A DNA stretch of 64,000 nucleotides from Arthrobacter sp. Y-9 (GTDB lineage: Bacteria; Actinomycetota; Actinomycetes; Actinomycetales; Micrococcaceae), in the NCBI RefSeq assembly GCF_029690065.1, contig NZ_CP121463.1, positions 3,472,001-3,536,000 of the forward strand, given 5' to 3'. A program made the position numbers and the translations under genes. The notes under the pieces were generated by a model, which was given only the letters and a program-made list of their open reading frames with translations, was not told the origin of the DNA and ran no database searches. Below are positions 35,700 to 43,908 of the stretch, piece after piece. How positions within the stretch are numbered: position 1 is the stretch's first letter; every line of letters starts with the position of its first letter.

Positions 35700-36155
35700 T
35701 CAGGCCTCGAGGTCGAGCTGGTACGTCAGGAACGGAGTGCGGGTCGAGAGGCGGTCGTAGACGGCACGGGCCCGGTAGTTGTCCTCCGAGGTGATCCACC
35801 GGACGTGGCTCCACCCCTCCGCCCGGGCCTGGGCGCGGATCGCGTCGAACAAGGCGTCCACGACGCCTCCGCCACGCCCAGCGGGGTCCACGAACAAGTC
35901 GTCCAGGTAGCCGGCGACCACGCCGAGCGTAGGACGCACCACGGGCCGGACATGTGCCAGGCCCAGCAGACGTCCCGGGGCCGCGGGATCCTCGGCCACC
36001 AGGCCGGTCAGGCGGCCGTCCTGAAGCCACGACCAGACGACGTCCCGGTGCTCCGGGGTCAGCTCACGGCCGTAGAAGGAGCAGTACCCCTCGAACAGCC
36101 GGGCCCACTCCTCCCGGTCGCCGTCGGCCAGCGTACGGGTGATCCACTCGGTCAT
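35700..36155 (-). CDS. GNAT family N-acetyltransferase
   Basis: A 151-residue GNAT acetyltransferase. The acetyl-CoA motif is GRGGGVVDALF (about 96-106), preceded by the strand DDLFVDP. The C-terminal part ITSEDNYRARAVYDRL is the typical GNAT helix with the conserved asparagine and tyrosine. Its 5' end is 122 bases past the E2 gene stop on the same strand, so it could be expressed by read-through. The acceptor is unknown. Confidence 0.88.
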   Translation of the reverse strand: MTEWITRTLADGDREEWARLFEGYCSFYGRELTPEHRDVVWSWLQDGRLTGLVAEDPAAPGRLLGLAHVRPVVRPTLGVVAGYLDDLFVDPAGRGGGVVDALFDAIRAQARAEGWSHVRWITSEDNYRARAVYDRLSTRTPFLTYQLDLEA

Positions 36156-36276
36156 CCTGTTCCTCTCTCGAATCGTCCCGCGACCGGCGCCTCCGGCCTT
36201 CGGAAGCCCGGCTCGCCCTGATACCTGCGGTGAGGAGGCTCAGCGGAGCGCCGGCATTCGGTCACGGAGCCGACAC

Positions 36277-37803
36277 TCAGTCGAGCAGCAGCGCAGGCTC
36301 TTCCATGATCGCCGCGACGTCGGCCATGAAACGGGCCGAGAGGTCCCCGTCGACCACGCGGTGGTCGAACGAGCCGCCGAGCGTGGTGATCCACCGCGGG
36401 ATGACCTCGCCGGAGACCACCCACGGCTTCTGCTTGATGGTGCCGAACGCGACGATCGCCACCTCACCCGGGTTGATGATCGGGGTGCCGGTGTCGATGC
36501 CGAGGGCGCCGATGTTGGTGACCGTGAGGGTCCCGTCCCGCATGTCAGCCGGGCTGGTCTTGCCCGCCCGGGCCGTGGTCGCGAGCTCGTTCAGCGCCAC
36601 CGCGAGCTCCTTGAGGGAGAGGTCCTGCGCGTCCTTGATGTTGGGGACGAGCAGACCGCGCGGCGTGGCGGCGGCGATGCCGAGGTTCATGAAGTGCTTG
36701 ACGTGGATCTCGTCGCCCTCCGGACCGGACACCCATTCCGAATTCACGCTGGGATTGCGCGCGGCGGCCCAGATGACGGCCTTGGCGAGGATGAGGAGCG
36801 GGGAGACCTTGATGCCTTCGAAGTCGCGGGACTTCTTGAGGCGCTGCACGAACTCCATGGTGCGGCTGGCGTCGATGTCCACGAAGATCGAGACGTGCGG
36901 GGCCTGGAAGGCGGAATCCACCATGGCCTTGGCCGTCGCCTTGCGCACGCCTTTCACCGGGATGCGCTCGATCCGGCGCTCCGGGTTCCTCGCAGGAGCG
37001 GTCCAGAACTTGCCGGCCTGGTCCTGCTCGGCCTCCCGCTGGGACTGGTAGCTCACCAGGTCCTCACGGGTCACCTCGCCGCGGGCGCCGGTGGGGGTGA
37101 CCAGCGCGAGATCGATGCCGAGATCACGGGCGATCTTCCGCACCGGCGGCTTCGCCAGCACCCGGCTGACGAGGCCGGTCAGGGCGCCGCCGAGACCGGG
37201 GCGCTCCTCGCCGGCGGCCCCGGCAGTCGACGACGTGGCCGACGTGGGAGGAGCGGACGGGACGGGAGGCGTTGACGCTTGCTGAGCCGGACGCACGACG
37301 GCGGCGGGCTGCGCGGGAGCAGCCGGGACCTGAGGGGCGGCCGGGGACGCCGCCGGAGCCGGCGACGCGGCTGCGCTGCCATTGCGGCGCGGACGGCGCT
37401 TGACCGCGTCGGCCTTCGGCCCGGAGCCCACCAGGGGACCCGGGGCCTCGGAGTCGTCGACGGGCAGCGTGCCGTAGGCGACCCGGGGGGACTCGGCCGC
37501 AGCGGACGGCTGGGCCGCGGGCGCTGCCGGCGAGGCGCCGTCGTCGTCCGCGGCGCTGTCTCCTGCGGCGCCCACCGCGATGATCGGGGTGCCCACGTCG
37601 ACCGTCTTGCCTTCAGGAACCAGGAGCGCGGTCACCGTGCCGGCGAACGGGGACGGAAGCTCCACGAGGGACTTCGCGGTCTCGATCTCGCAGAGGACGT
37701 CGTTGATCGCGACCGTATCCCCCACCTTGACCTTCCAGGACACGATCTCGGCCTCGGTCAGGCCTTCGCCCACATCGGGGAGATTGAATTTCTGCGTGCT
37801 CAT
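36277..37803 (-). CDS. 2-oxoacid dehydrogenase E2 (dihydrolipoyl acyltransferase)
   Basis: A 508-residue E2 of the branched-chain 2-oxoacid dehydrogenase type. A single lipoyl domain at 1-78 carries the lipoylated Lys44 in [13 protein letters not shown] long Ala-Pro linker, interrupted by basic patches, leads to the E1/E3-binding domain ([19 protein letters not shown]). The acyltransferase core follows, with active-site His481 and Asp485 in [12 protein letters not shown] at 37803 has AGGG 7 bases ahead. It is the third gene of E1alpha-E1beta-E2. E3 is not linked. The longer upstream open frame is not protein-like. Confidence 0.93.
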   Translation of the reverse strand: MSTQKFNLPDVGEGLTEAEIVSWKVKVGDTVAINDVLCEIETAKSLVELPSPFAGTVTALLVPEGKTVDVGTPIIAVGAAGDSAADDDGASPAAPAAQPSAAAESPRVAYGTLPVDDSEAPGPLVGSGPKADAVKRRPRRNGSAAASPAPAASPAAPQVPAAPAQPAAVVRPAQQASTPPVPSAPPTSATSSTAGAAGEERPGLGGALTGLVSRVLAKPPVRKIARDLGIDLALVTPTGARGEVTREDLVSYQSQREAEQDQAGKFWTAPARNPERRIERIPVKGVRKATAKAMVDSAFQAPHVSIFVDIDASRTMEFVQRLKKSRDFEGIKVSPLLILAKAVIWAAARNPSVNSEWVSGPEGDEIHVKHFMNLGIAAATPRGLLVPNIKDAQDLSLKELAVALNELATTARAGKTSPADMRDGTLTVTNIGALGIDTGTPIINPGEVAIVAFGTIKQKPWVVSGEVIPRWITTLGGSFDHRVVDGDLSARFMADVAAIMEEPALLLD

Positions 37804-37825
37804 GATTTCCCTAAACTCCGTGGCC

Positions 37826-38806
37826 TCAGTAGGAGAAAGCGCGGTCGAGTGCTTCGAGGATGCGGTCGATGTCCGGCAAGTAGTGCTCCTCGACCTTCGC
37901 CACCGGATACGGCATGTGGAAACCGCCCACCCGGATGACCGGCGCCTCCAGGCTGAGGAAGGCGCGTTCGCTGATCCGGCTCGCGATCTCGCCGCCGATC
38001 CCGCCGAACGTCGGGGCCTCGTGCGTGACCAGAAGCCGGCCGGTCTTGCGGACCGAGGCCTCCACGGTGTCGAAATCGATCGGGGAGATGCTCCGCAGAT
38101 CGATGACCTCGATGCTGCGGCCGTCCTCCTCTGCGGCAGCGGCCGCGGCGAGGGCCACCGGGACGAGCGGACCATAGGCGACCAGCGTGGCGTCGGATCC
38201 TTGCCGCACCACATGAGCGCTGAACGGATCCGCCGACGTGCCGGGATCCTCGGTGTTCACCTCACCCTTGAGCCAGTACCGCTTCTTGGGCTCGAAGACG
38301 ATCACCGGGTCCTCGCATTCGATGGCCTGCCGGGTCATCCAGTAGGCGTCATGCGGGTTGGAGGGGGTGATGATCCGCAGGCCAGCCGTGTGGGCGAACA
38401 GGGCCTCGGGGGACTCCGAATGGTGCTCGATCGAACCGATGCCCCCGCCGTACGGGATGCGGATGGTCACGGGCAGCGTCACCGCTCCGCTCGTCCTCGC
38501 GTGGTACTTGGACAGCTGGGTGGTGATCTGGTTGAAACCGGGGAAGACGAAACCGTCGAACTGAATCTCGCAGACCGGCCGGTAGCCACGCATGGCGAGA
38601 CCGATCGACGTGCCGATGATGCCGGCTTCCGCGAGCGGCGAATCGACCACGCGGTCTTCGCCGAACTCCTGCTGCAGGCCGTCGGTGACCCGGTAGACGC
38701 CGCCGAGGGCCCCGATGTCCTCGCCCATCAGCAGGGTCTTCTCATCCTGGCCCAGGGCCTCGCGAAGGCCCTCGTTGATGGCCTTGGCAATGGTCATGGT
38801 GGTCAT
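37826..38806 (-). CDS. 2-oxoacid dehydrogenase E1 beta subunit
   Basis: A 326-residue transketolase-like beta subunit. It includes [20 protein letters not shown], the heart of the thiamine pyrophosphate site with the catalytic glutamate. The phrase [22 protein letters not shown] and the histidine-rich [14 protein letters not shown], found in branched-chain-type enzymes, are also present. It forms the alpha2beta2 E1 with the product of the gene three bases upstream. The E2 gene follows after 22 bases. Confidence 0.93.
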   Translation of the reverse strand: MTTMTIAKAINEGLREALGQDEKTLLMGEDIGALGGVYRVTDGLQQEFGEDRVVDSPLAEAGIIGTSIGLAMRGYRPVCEIQFDGFVFPGFNQITTQLSKYHARTSGAVTLPVTIRIPYGGGIGSIEHHSESPEALFAHTAGLRIITPSNPHDAYWMTRQAIECEDPVIVFEPKKRYWLKGEVNTEDPGTSADPFSAHVVRQGSDATLVAYGPLVPVALAAAAAAEEDGRSIEVIDLRSISPIDFDTVEASVRKTGRLLVTHEAPTFGGIGGEIASRISERAFLSLEAPVIRVGGFHMPYPVAKVEEHYLPDIDRILEALDRAFSY

Positions 38807-38809
38807 GGC

Positions 38810-40021
38810 TCAGCCCTCACCCGCGCCTTCCGCGTTCTCGAATCCTGCCTCGTACTCCCGGTACCACTGCAGTTCCTCCTGGACCAGAGGATGAGCCTGC
38901 GAGTACACGTGAGCGAACGCTTCCTCCATGCTGGGGCCCTCCATCGACAGGACGGCCTGACGGACGGAGTCCGCCAGTTCCTGACCCTGGCGACGGACGT
39001 CCTCGAAGAAGGCGTCATCCGCAAGGCCCTCGGCCCGGAGGTAGGTCTCCAGTCGCGTGAGGGGATCCTTCGCCCGCCACTGGTCCTCTTCGGAACTGGT
39101 GCGGTACTTGGTGGGATCGTCGGCCGTGGTGTGAGCACCCAGGCGGTAGGTGAAGGCTTCGATCAGCACCGGGCCCTCGCCCTTGCGGGCACGGTCGAGC
39201 GCCCACTGGGTCACCGCGTGCACCGCGAGGATGTCGTTGCCGTCCACGCGGACTCCGGGGAAGCCGTATCCCTGGGCGCGGTGCGCCAGGGGGACCTTCG
39301 TCTGGACTTTGGACGGCACCGAGATCGCCCAGTGGTTGTTCTGGCAGAAGAACACCACGGGAGCCTTGTAACTGGAGGCGAAGACCATCGCCTCGTGGAC
39401 GTCGCCTTCGCTGCTCGCGCCGTCACCGTAATAGGCGACGACGGCGGCATCCTCCGCCGCCTGGCCCTTCGCCTGAGCGGAGGCCTGGTCGCGCTGGATC
39501 CCCATGGCGTAGCCGACCGCGTGGAGCACCTGGGCGGCGAGCACCAAGGTGTAGATGTTGAAGTTCTTCTCCCGGGGATCCCAACCGCCATGAGTGACAC
39601 CGCGGAAGAGCCTGAGCAGGTCCGACATGTCGAGGCCGCGGGACAGCGCCACCCCGTGTTCGCGATAGCTGGGGAAGACGAAGTCCTCGGGGCGGAGCGC
39701 ATGCCCGGACCCGATCTGGGCCGCCTCCTGGCCGGTCAGAGGGACCCACAGGGCCAGCTGGCCCTGGCGCTGGAGCGCGGTGGCCTCCTGATCGAAGCGG
39801 CGCACCACGGCCATGTCACGGTAGAACGCACGCAGCGCCTCGGGATCCAAGGACTCGACATACGGCCCGAACACCGGGTCCTCCCGACGGTTCCCCTGAG
39901 CATCCAGAAGCTGGATCATGTCCCCGCCGGCCGGCTGGGACGCCGGGTCCTGGTGAGTCTCCGGGTGGTCGTCGAGTTCCTCGTCATTGAATTCAGTGGT
40001 CGGCAGCTGCCCTACGCCCAT
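38810..40021 (-). CDS. 2-oxoacid dehydrogenase E1 alpha subunit
   Basis: A 403-residue thiamine pyrophosphate-binding alpha subunit. The motif GDGASSEGDVHEAMVFASSY and the later NNHWAISVP form the magnesium/TPP site (GDG to NN). RLGAHTTADDPTKYR carries the conserved regulatory-loop histidine. Similarity is greater to branched-chain/pyruvate E1 of Gram-positive bacteria than to homodimeric E1. ATG at 40021 is preferred because AAGGAG is five bases upstream; earlier in-frame starts lie on the ribosome site. A strong dyad (40064-40107) sits in the promoter region. Confidence 0.93.
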   Translation of the reverse strand: MGVGQLPTTEFNDEELDDHPETHQDPASQPAGGDMIQLLDAQGNRREDPVFGPYVESLDPEALRAFYRDMAVVRRFDQEATALQRQGQLALWVPLTGQEAAQIGSGHALRPEDFVFPSYREHGVALSRGLDMSDLLRLFRGVTHGGWDPREKNFNIYTLVLAAQVLHAVGYAMGIQRDQASAQAKGQAAEDAAVVAYYGDGASSEGDVHEAMVFASSYKAPVVFFCQNNHWAISVPSKVQTKVPLAHRAQGYGFPGVRVDGNDILAVHAVTQWALDRARKGEGPVLIEAFTYRLGAHTTADDPTKYRTSSEEDQWRAKDPLTRLETYLRAEGLADDAFFEDVRRQGQELADSVRQAVLSMEGPSMEEAFAHVYSQAHPLVQEELQWYREYEAGFENAEGAGEG

Positions 40022-40063
40022 GCCGTCTCCTTGCATCCGTCCCACACCTCGTGGGAATCAATC

Positions 40064-40107
40064 GATATATTCCACCCCAGGCATGTATTCCCGGGGTGGA
40101 ATATATC
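40064..40107. promoter_or_regulatory. 15-bp perfect dyad upstream of the 2-oxoacid dehydrogenase operon
   Basis: GATATATTCCACCCC (40064-40078) and GGGGTGGAATATATC (40093-40107) are exact inverted copies separated by 14 bases. The dyad lies 43-86 bases before the E1 alpha start and 80 bases after the aminotransferase stop, both on the minus strand. It may be an operator of the operon or a terminator/attenuator between two same-strand genes. Its AT-rich outer half suggests a protein-binding site. Confidence 0.6.
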
Positions 40108-40186
40108 TGGTCCGGGGATCACTTTAGCCGGATTTCCGGGAGAAGTGATCATTAAGTCGTGAACGCAACGGAATACACGCTGCCCT

Positions 40187-41317
40187 TCAGGACCGCCGGA
40201 ATTCCTCACACAGTTCGATGAATCGCGTGTTCGCCTCAGGCTCGCCGATACTGACCCGCACGCCCTCCGGAGCGAACGCCCGGACGGACAGACCGTGCGT
40301 TCCGGCCAGTTCGGCGAAGCGGGCCGTGTCCTCGCCCAGCGGCAACCACACGAAATTGCCCTGAGCCTGGGGGATCTCCCAGCCCTGGGATGCCAGGGCG
40401 GTGACCACTCGCTCACGTTCCGCCACCACACCGTCCACCCGCTCCAGCACTTCCGGAAGATGGTCCAGCGATGCGACGGCGGCGCGCTCGGCCACCTGGG
40501 ACACCGCGAAAGGAGTCGCGGACAGCCGGAGGTACTGGGTCACCTCGGGATGGGAGACCGAGTAACCGACGCGGAGACCCGCCAGGCCATGGGCCTTGGA
40601 GAAGGTCCGCAGCACCACGACGTTGGGGTAGCGTTCCAGGAACTCAAGACCCTTGACGGCATCGGGGTCACGGACGAATTCGACATACGCCTCATCGATC
40701 ACCACCAGGACGTTGGCCGGAACCTTCGCCAGGAAGTCATGGGTCTCCTGGGTCCGCAGGACGGGGCCCGTGGGGTTGTTCGGAGTGCAGAGGAGGATCA
40801 CCTTGGTGTTCTCGGTGATCGCCGAGGCCATGGCGTCGAGGTCATGGCGTCCGTCGGACAGCAAGGGGACCTGAACGCTGCGGGCTCCGGCCAGGCCGAC
40901 ACAGATGGGGTAGGCCTCAAAAGAACGCCACGCGTAGAGGACCTCGTCCTGGCTGCCGTCCGGGTTCTGCCCTGCGAAAGCTCCGATGATCTGCACCAGG
41001 GCGCCGAGACTTCCGGCGCCGGTGACCACGTCCTCGGCGGGCACGCCGAATTCCTGAGCGATCCGCTCACGCAGCTGAGTGACCAGGGGATCAGGATAGC
41101 GATTGAAACCGTCGAAGTCCGCCACGGCCTCCTTGACCTGCGGCAGAGGGTCGAGCGCCACCTCGTTGGAGGAGAGCTTGTAGCTGGTCAGGCCCTCCAG
41201 GACGCGCGGGGGCTTGCCTGCCGTGTACTTGGGAAGGAGTCCCACTGCGGGACGGGGAAGGATTTCCTGACCGTGGTCTGCGGACACACCCTCGGAGGGC
41301 GACACATGGGAGCTCAT
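40187..41317 (-). CDS. HisC/aromatic-type PLP aminotransferase
   Basis: A 376-residue class I/II aminotransferase. The PLP lysine lies in TFSKAHGLAGLRVGYS. The asparagine is in LCTPNNPTGPV and the Asp-x-x-Tyr in VIDEAYVEF, all as in histidinol-phosphate or aromatic aminotransferases. The N-terminal LPRPAVGLLPKYTAGKPP is typical of actinobacterial Pat/HisC2. His-operon genes are absent and the 2-oxoacid dehydrogenase operon lies next. The likely substrate is an aromatic or branched-chain amino acid feeding that complex, but this is inference. Confidence 0.88.
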   Translation of the reverse strand: MSSHVSPSEGVSADHGQEILPRPAVGLLPKYTAGKPPRVLEGLTSYKLSSNEVALDPLPQVKEAVADFDGFNRYPDPLVTQLRERIAQEFGVPAEDVVTGAGSLGALVQIIGAFAGQNPDGSQDEVLYAWRSFEAYPICVGLAGARSVQVPLLSDGRHDLDAMASAITENTKVILLCTPNNPTGPVLRTQETHDFLAKVPANVLVVIDEAYVEFVRDPDAVKGLEFLERYPNVVVLRTFSKAHGLAGLRVGYSVSHPEVTQYLRLSATPFAVSQVAERAAVASLDHLPEVLERVDGVVAERERVVTALASQGWEIPQAQGNFVWLPLGEDTARFAELAGTHGLSVRAFAPEGVRVSIGEPEANTRFIELCEEFRRS

Positions 41318-41371
41318 ATCTCCACCCTAATTGCCGGGCCTACGCCCAGACAGGTATGACAGCATGGTTGC

Positions 41372-41803
41372 ATGGCGAAGTTCCTCCTGCGTCTGGCGAT
41401 CAATGCGTTCTCCCTCTGGGTGGCAACCTGGCTCCTGCCCGGACTCACTTTGTCCACGGGAGCAGCCCAGAACCTGGTGGCCGGCGCGGCTCCCTCCGCT
41501 CCCGCGGACACCCTCGGAAGCATTCTGGCGTACCTCTTCATCGGCTTGATCTTCGCGGTGGTAAACGCGTGGATCCGGCCCGTGGTCCGCTTCCTGGCTC
41601 TGCCCGTGACGGTCCTGACGCTCGGTCTGTTCACCCTGGTGATCAATGCCGCCATGCTCTACCTCACCTCCTGGCTCAGTGGTTTCACGCCCGTCCACCT
41701 CGGGATCGACACCTTCTTCTGGACCGCAGTCCTGGGCGCGCTGATCATCAGCCTGATCTCCCTGATCACGGACCGGCTCTTCGACCGAGACAGGGACCGC
41801 TGA
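41372..41803 (+). CDS. Four-helix membrane protein, YvlD/phage-holin-like family
   Basis: A 143-residue integral membrane protein with four predicted helices. It begins MAKFLLRLAINAFSLWVATW and contains the family phrase VVNAWIRPVVRFLALPVTVLTLGLF in pieces. This is the PF04020-type (mycobacterial 4-TMS holin-like) family, widespread in bacteria and mostly of unknown function. It is not evidence of a prophage. The N-terminal loop has a 20-residue Ala-Pro insertion. It lies divergent to the aminotransferase. Confidence 0.85.
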   Translation: MAKFLLRLAINAFSLWVATWLLPGLTLSTGAAQNLVAGAAPSAPADTLGSILAYLFIGLIFAVVNAWIRPVVRFLALPVTVLTLGLFTLVINAAMLYLTSWLSGFTPVHLGIDTFFWTAVLGALIISLISLITDRLFDRDRDR

Positions 41804-41914
41804 GCCGGCCCGAGTTCCTCTGAACTCCAAGCGACCGCTGCCGCCTTCCTCTCTTCCACGCCGGCTTCCCGTCGGCACCGGGGGCTGGTGTCGCAGGCGC
41901 TGACGCGCGAGTGG

Positions 41915-43375
41915 TCAGGGTCGGCATTGGTCCTCCCCCAGGGGCGCCTCGTGGGCCGTGTAGACAGTGCGAGTGGCCCTCCGCGCTGAACCGGGTGACG
42001 TGTCGAGCCGATCCGGACCCATGATGTCCGTGAGGACCTTCTGATGCCGGCGGACTGCGGGATCGTGGCTGGAGTCCAGCCGGTCCGCCGCGGCGATGTA
42101 GTTCCTGATGTCATGAGCGTTCCGGATTCTCGTAGGCACGTCCAGAGATCCTTTGAGCGCATCGGAGGGCCTGCCGCCGGCCATCCCGGCCAGGACCGGG
42201 TCAAGGGTGGCCGGTTCGGCCGAGAACCGCGCCGTCACGATGTTCGGCCGCCGGGGGTTGGGCGCGCCGTCGAGCGCAGGAACCACGTCCTGCTGGTTCT
42301 CGAGCGCCAGCACGCTCGCGTCCACCCGATCCAGGAACCGGGCGACCGGCGAGCCCGCGGTCGTGACCGCACGGACCGGGTATCGCGCGGTGAATCCCTT
42401 GTCAGCCGCGAGCGCCACCGCATTGATCCCGCCCTGACTGTAACCGTTCAGCACGACGTCATCCCTCCGGGTGACCTTCTCCGCCTCCAGTGCTCTGACC
42501 ACGGCGGCCTGAGTCTGGGTCAGATACGCTCGCCGCTCCGTTCCCTGCGCCATCGCCGCGATGTTGCCCTTGAGATCGTCGGTGGTCTCCGGCGAATCAT
42601 AGGGTGCCCACTTCTCTGTGCCGGGAATGCTCACCACCACGGCGTAGCTGCCGTCGGTCCGCGGGTATTTGTCCACCACCACCGAAGAGAGCGGTATCGG
42701 CTTCCCGGCGGGTCCCCCGGAGCCGTCACCTCCGGCAAGCCCCGCACCCCGGATCGCCGAACCGACGAAGCCGCCGGGCGACGGCACCGTAGGAGGTTCG
42801 CCCCATCGCTCCGCCGTCACAGTCACCGCACCCTGCCGGAGCCGCGCCTCCTCCACGCCCCCGGCCCAGGACGACAGAGCATGAGTGAGGGCATCCACGG
42901 GGTCCTTGGCCCCGGTTGCGCCGAGCGCCTTGAGATAACCGTCACGGGCCCTCGGATCGATCACCCCCAGGACATATGCGAGCAGCCCCGGCACAAGCCA
43001 CAGGCCGGACTGAATCAGGTCCCCCGCACCGGCCACCGTCGACTCGGTGCCGCGTTCGGCCTCCTGATAGGAGGTGGCCGCCCCTCGGAGTGAAGCGGAC
43101 ATCGACCGTAACGCCGAGACGACACCGTCGAGGAGTGCGGTGGCCTGATTCACCGCGGCTCCGCACTGACTGACCCCTGCCCCGCCCGCCGGTCCCAGAC
43201 CCAGATCCAGAATCTCCTCCCACCGGCCCTGGATCCCCTGCAGGCATCTCAGCAGTCCGTCAGCGACGAGATCGATCCGCCCGGACGCCGTCCAGAGCTC
43301 CTGGGGATCGACCGTCACCAGGCTGTACCGTCCGTTGATCCAGAAGCCGCTCTCACCGGATGCGTCGGTCATCAT
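41915..43375 (-). CDS. WXG/LXG-like N-domain plus alpha/beta-hydrolase (lipase-type)
   Basis: A 486-residue two-part protein. Residues 1-200 are mostly helical, with a long amphipathic stretch (VSALRSMSASLRGAATSYQE) resembling type VII secretion substrates. Residues about 225-440 are a lipase/esterase fold with nucleophile Ser313 in LNGYSQGG, Asp363 in QQDVVPAL and His421 in AHDIRNYI, a complete catalytic triad. There is no signal peptide. Its start overlaps the stop of the WXG100-like gene by four bases (ATGA), so the two are made together. It may be a secreted effector, but no secretion genes are in view. Confidence 0.75.
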   Translation of the reverse strand: MMTDASGESGFWINGRYSLVTVDPQELWTASGRIDLVADGLLRCLQGIQGRWEEILDLGLGPAGGAGVSQCGAAVNQATALLDGVVSALRSMSASLRGAATSYQEAERGTESTVAGAGDLIQSGLWLVPGLLAYVLGVIDPRARDGYLKALGATGAKDPVDALTHALSSWAGGVEEARLRQGAVTVTAERWGEPPTVPSPGGFVGSAIRGAGLAGGDGSGGPAGKPIPLSSVVVDKYPRTDGSYAVVVSIPGTEKWAPYDSPETTDDLKGNIAAMAQGTERRAYLTQTQAAVVRALEAEKVTRRDDVVLNGYSQGGINAVALAADKGFTARYPVRAVTTAGSPVARFLDRVDASVLALENQQDVVPALDGAPNPRRPNIVTARFSAEPATLDPVLAGMAGGRPSDALKGSLDVPTRIRNAHDIRNYIAAADRLDSSHDPAVRRHQKVLTDIMGPDRLDTSPGSARRATRTVYTAHEAPLGEDQCRP

Positions 43376-43746
43376 CGCCCCTCGTAGTGGACCGCCGGAC
43401 CCGTGTCACCATCGGCCCCGCCTCCGGGCCGCCGGGCAACCGCCGGCCCGCTGCCACCTGAGGACACCGCACTGGAGGAGGAGTACTGCAGCATCAGCGC
43501 CGTCCGCGCCGCCTCCATCGCCTCGCCGGCACGAAGGAGGCTCCGGCGTCGTTCCTCCAGGGCTGTCCGGTACGCGTTTCCCGCCGCAGAGGCCCAGCTC
43601 AGACCGCCTGCCTGACGCAAGGCGACGAGGGCCGTGGAGAGTTCGTCCCGTTGCCGCCCGATCCAGAGCGCGAGCTCCACGAGCCCTGCTCCGGCGTCGC
43701 CTTGCCCGCCCCGGGGATTCACGAACCTCTGATGCACCGCGTCCAT
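43372..43746 (-). CDS. WXG100-like small helical protein
   Basis: A 124-residue protein. Residues 20-95 form two helices around a turn LSWASAAGNAYR (Trp51-Ala-Ser53), close to the W-x-G turn of WXG100 proteins with serine for glycine. The C-terminus is a flexible Ser/Gly-rich tail. A strong GAGGAGG ribosome site is six bases before the ATG. It is translationally coupled to the hydrolase gene and may be its chaperone or partner. Type VII membership is plausible but unproven, as no ATPase or channel gene is nearby. Confidence 0.65.
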   Translation of the reverse strand: MDAVHQRFVNPRGGQGDAGAGLVELALWIGRQRDELSTALVALRQAGGLSWASAAGNAYRTALEERRRSLLRAGEAMEAARTALMLQYSSSSAVSSGGSGPAVARRPGGGADGDTGPAVHYEGR

Positions 43747-43825
43747 GTCATTCCTCCTCGCTCGATGGATGCCGGCCTGACTTCACGCTAGGGGCACGGG
43801 CCCTGCGCAGGAGGAGTGGACGTGA

Positions 43826-43862
43826 CCATGTGGACGGAGCACGTCACGCATTGTCCACATGG
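43826..43862. promoter_or_regulatory. 10-bp dyad between the WXG100-like operon and purB
   Basis: CCATGTGGAC (43826-43835) and GTCCACATGG (43853-43862) are perfect inverted copies with 17 bases between. A second, overlapping dyad is GTGAC/GTCAC. The site lies 80 bases before the WXG100-like start and 47 before purB. The right arm includes TTGTCCACA, identical to an actinobacterial DnaA box, perhaps by chance. Confidence 0.55.
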
Positions 43863-43908
43863 CCGCACCGGGATGAGACAGCCGCCCTGCCCGTGAAAGA
43901 ATGAGCAC

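Noticed and set aside
37580-40162. 860-codon plus-strand frame opposite the E1-E2 genes
   Set aside because: Same antisense artefact; the minus-strand proteins have complete catalytic motifs.
41372-41803. Phage holin as sign of a prophage
   Set aside because: This membrane family is chromosomal in many bacteria and no other phage gene is near.
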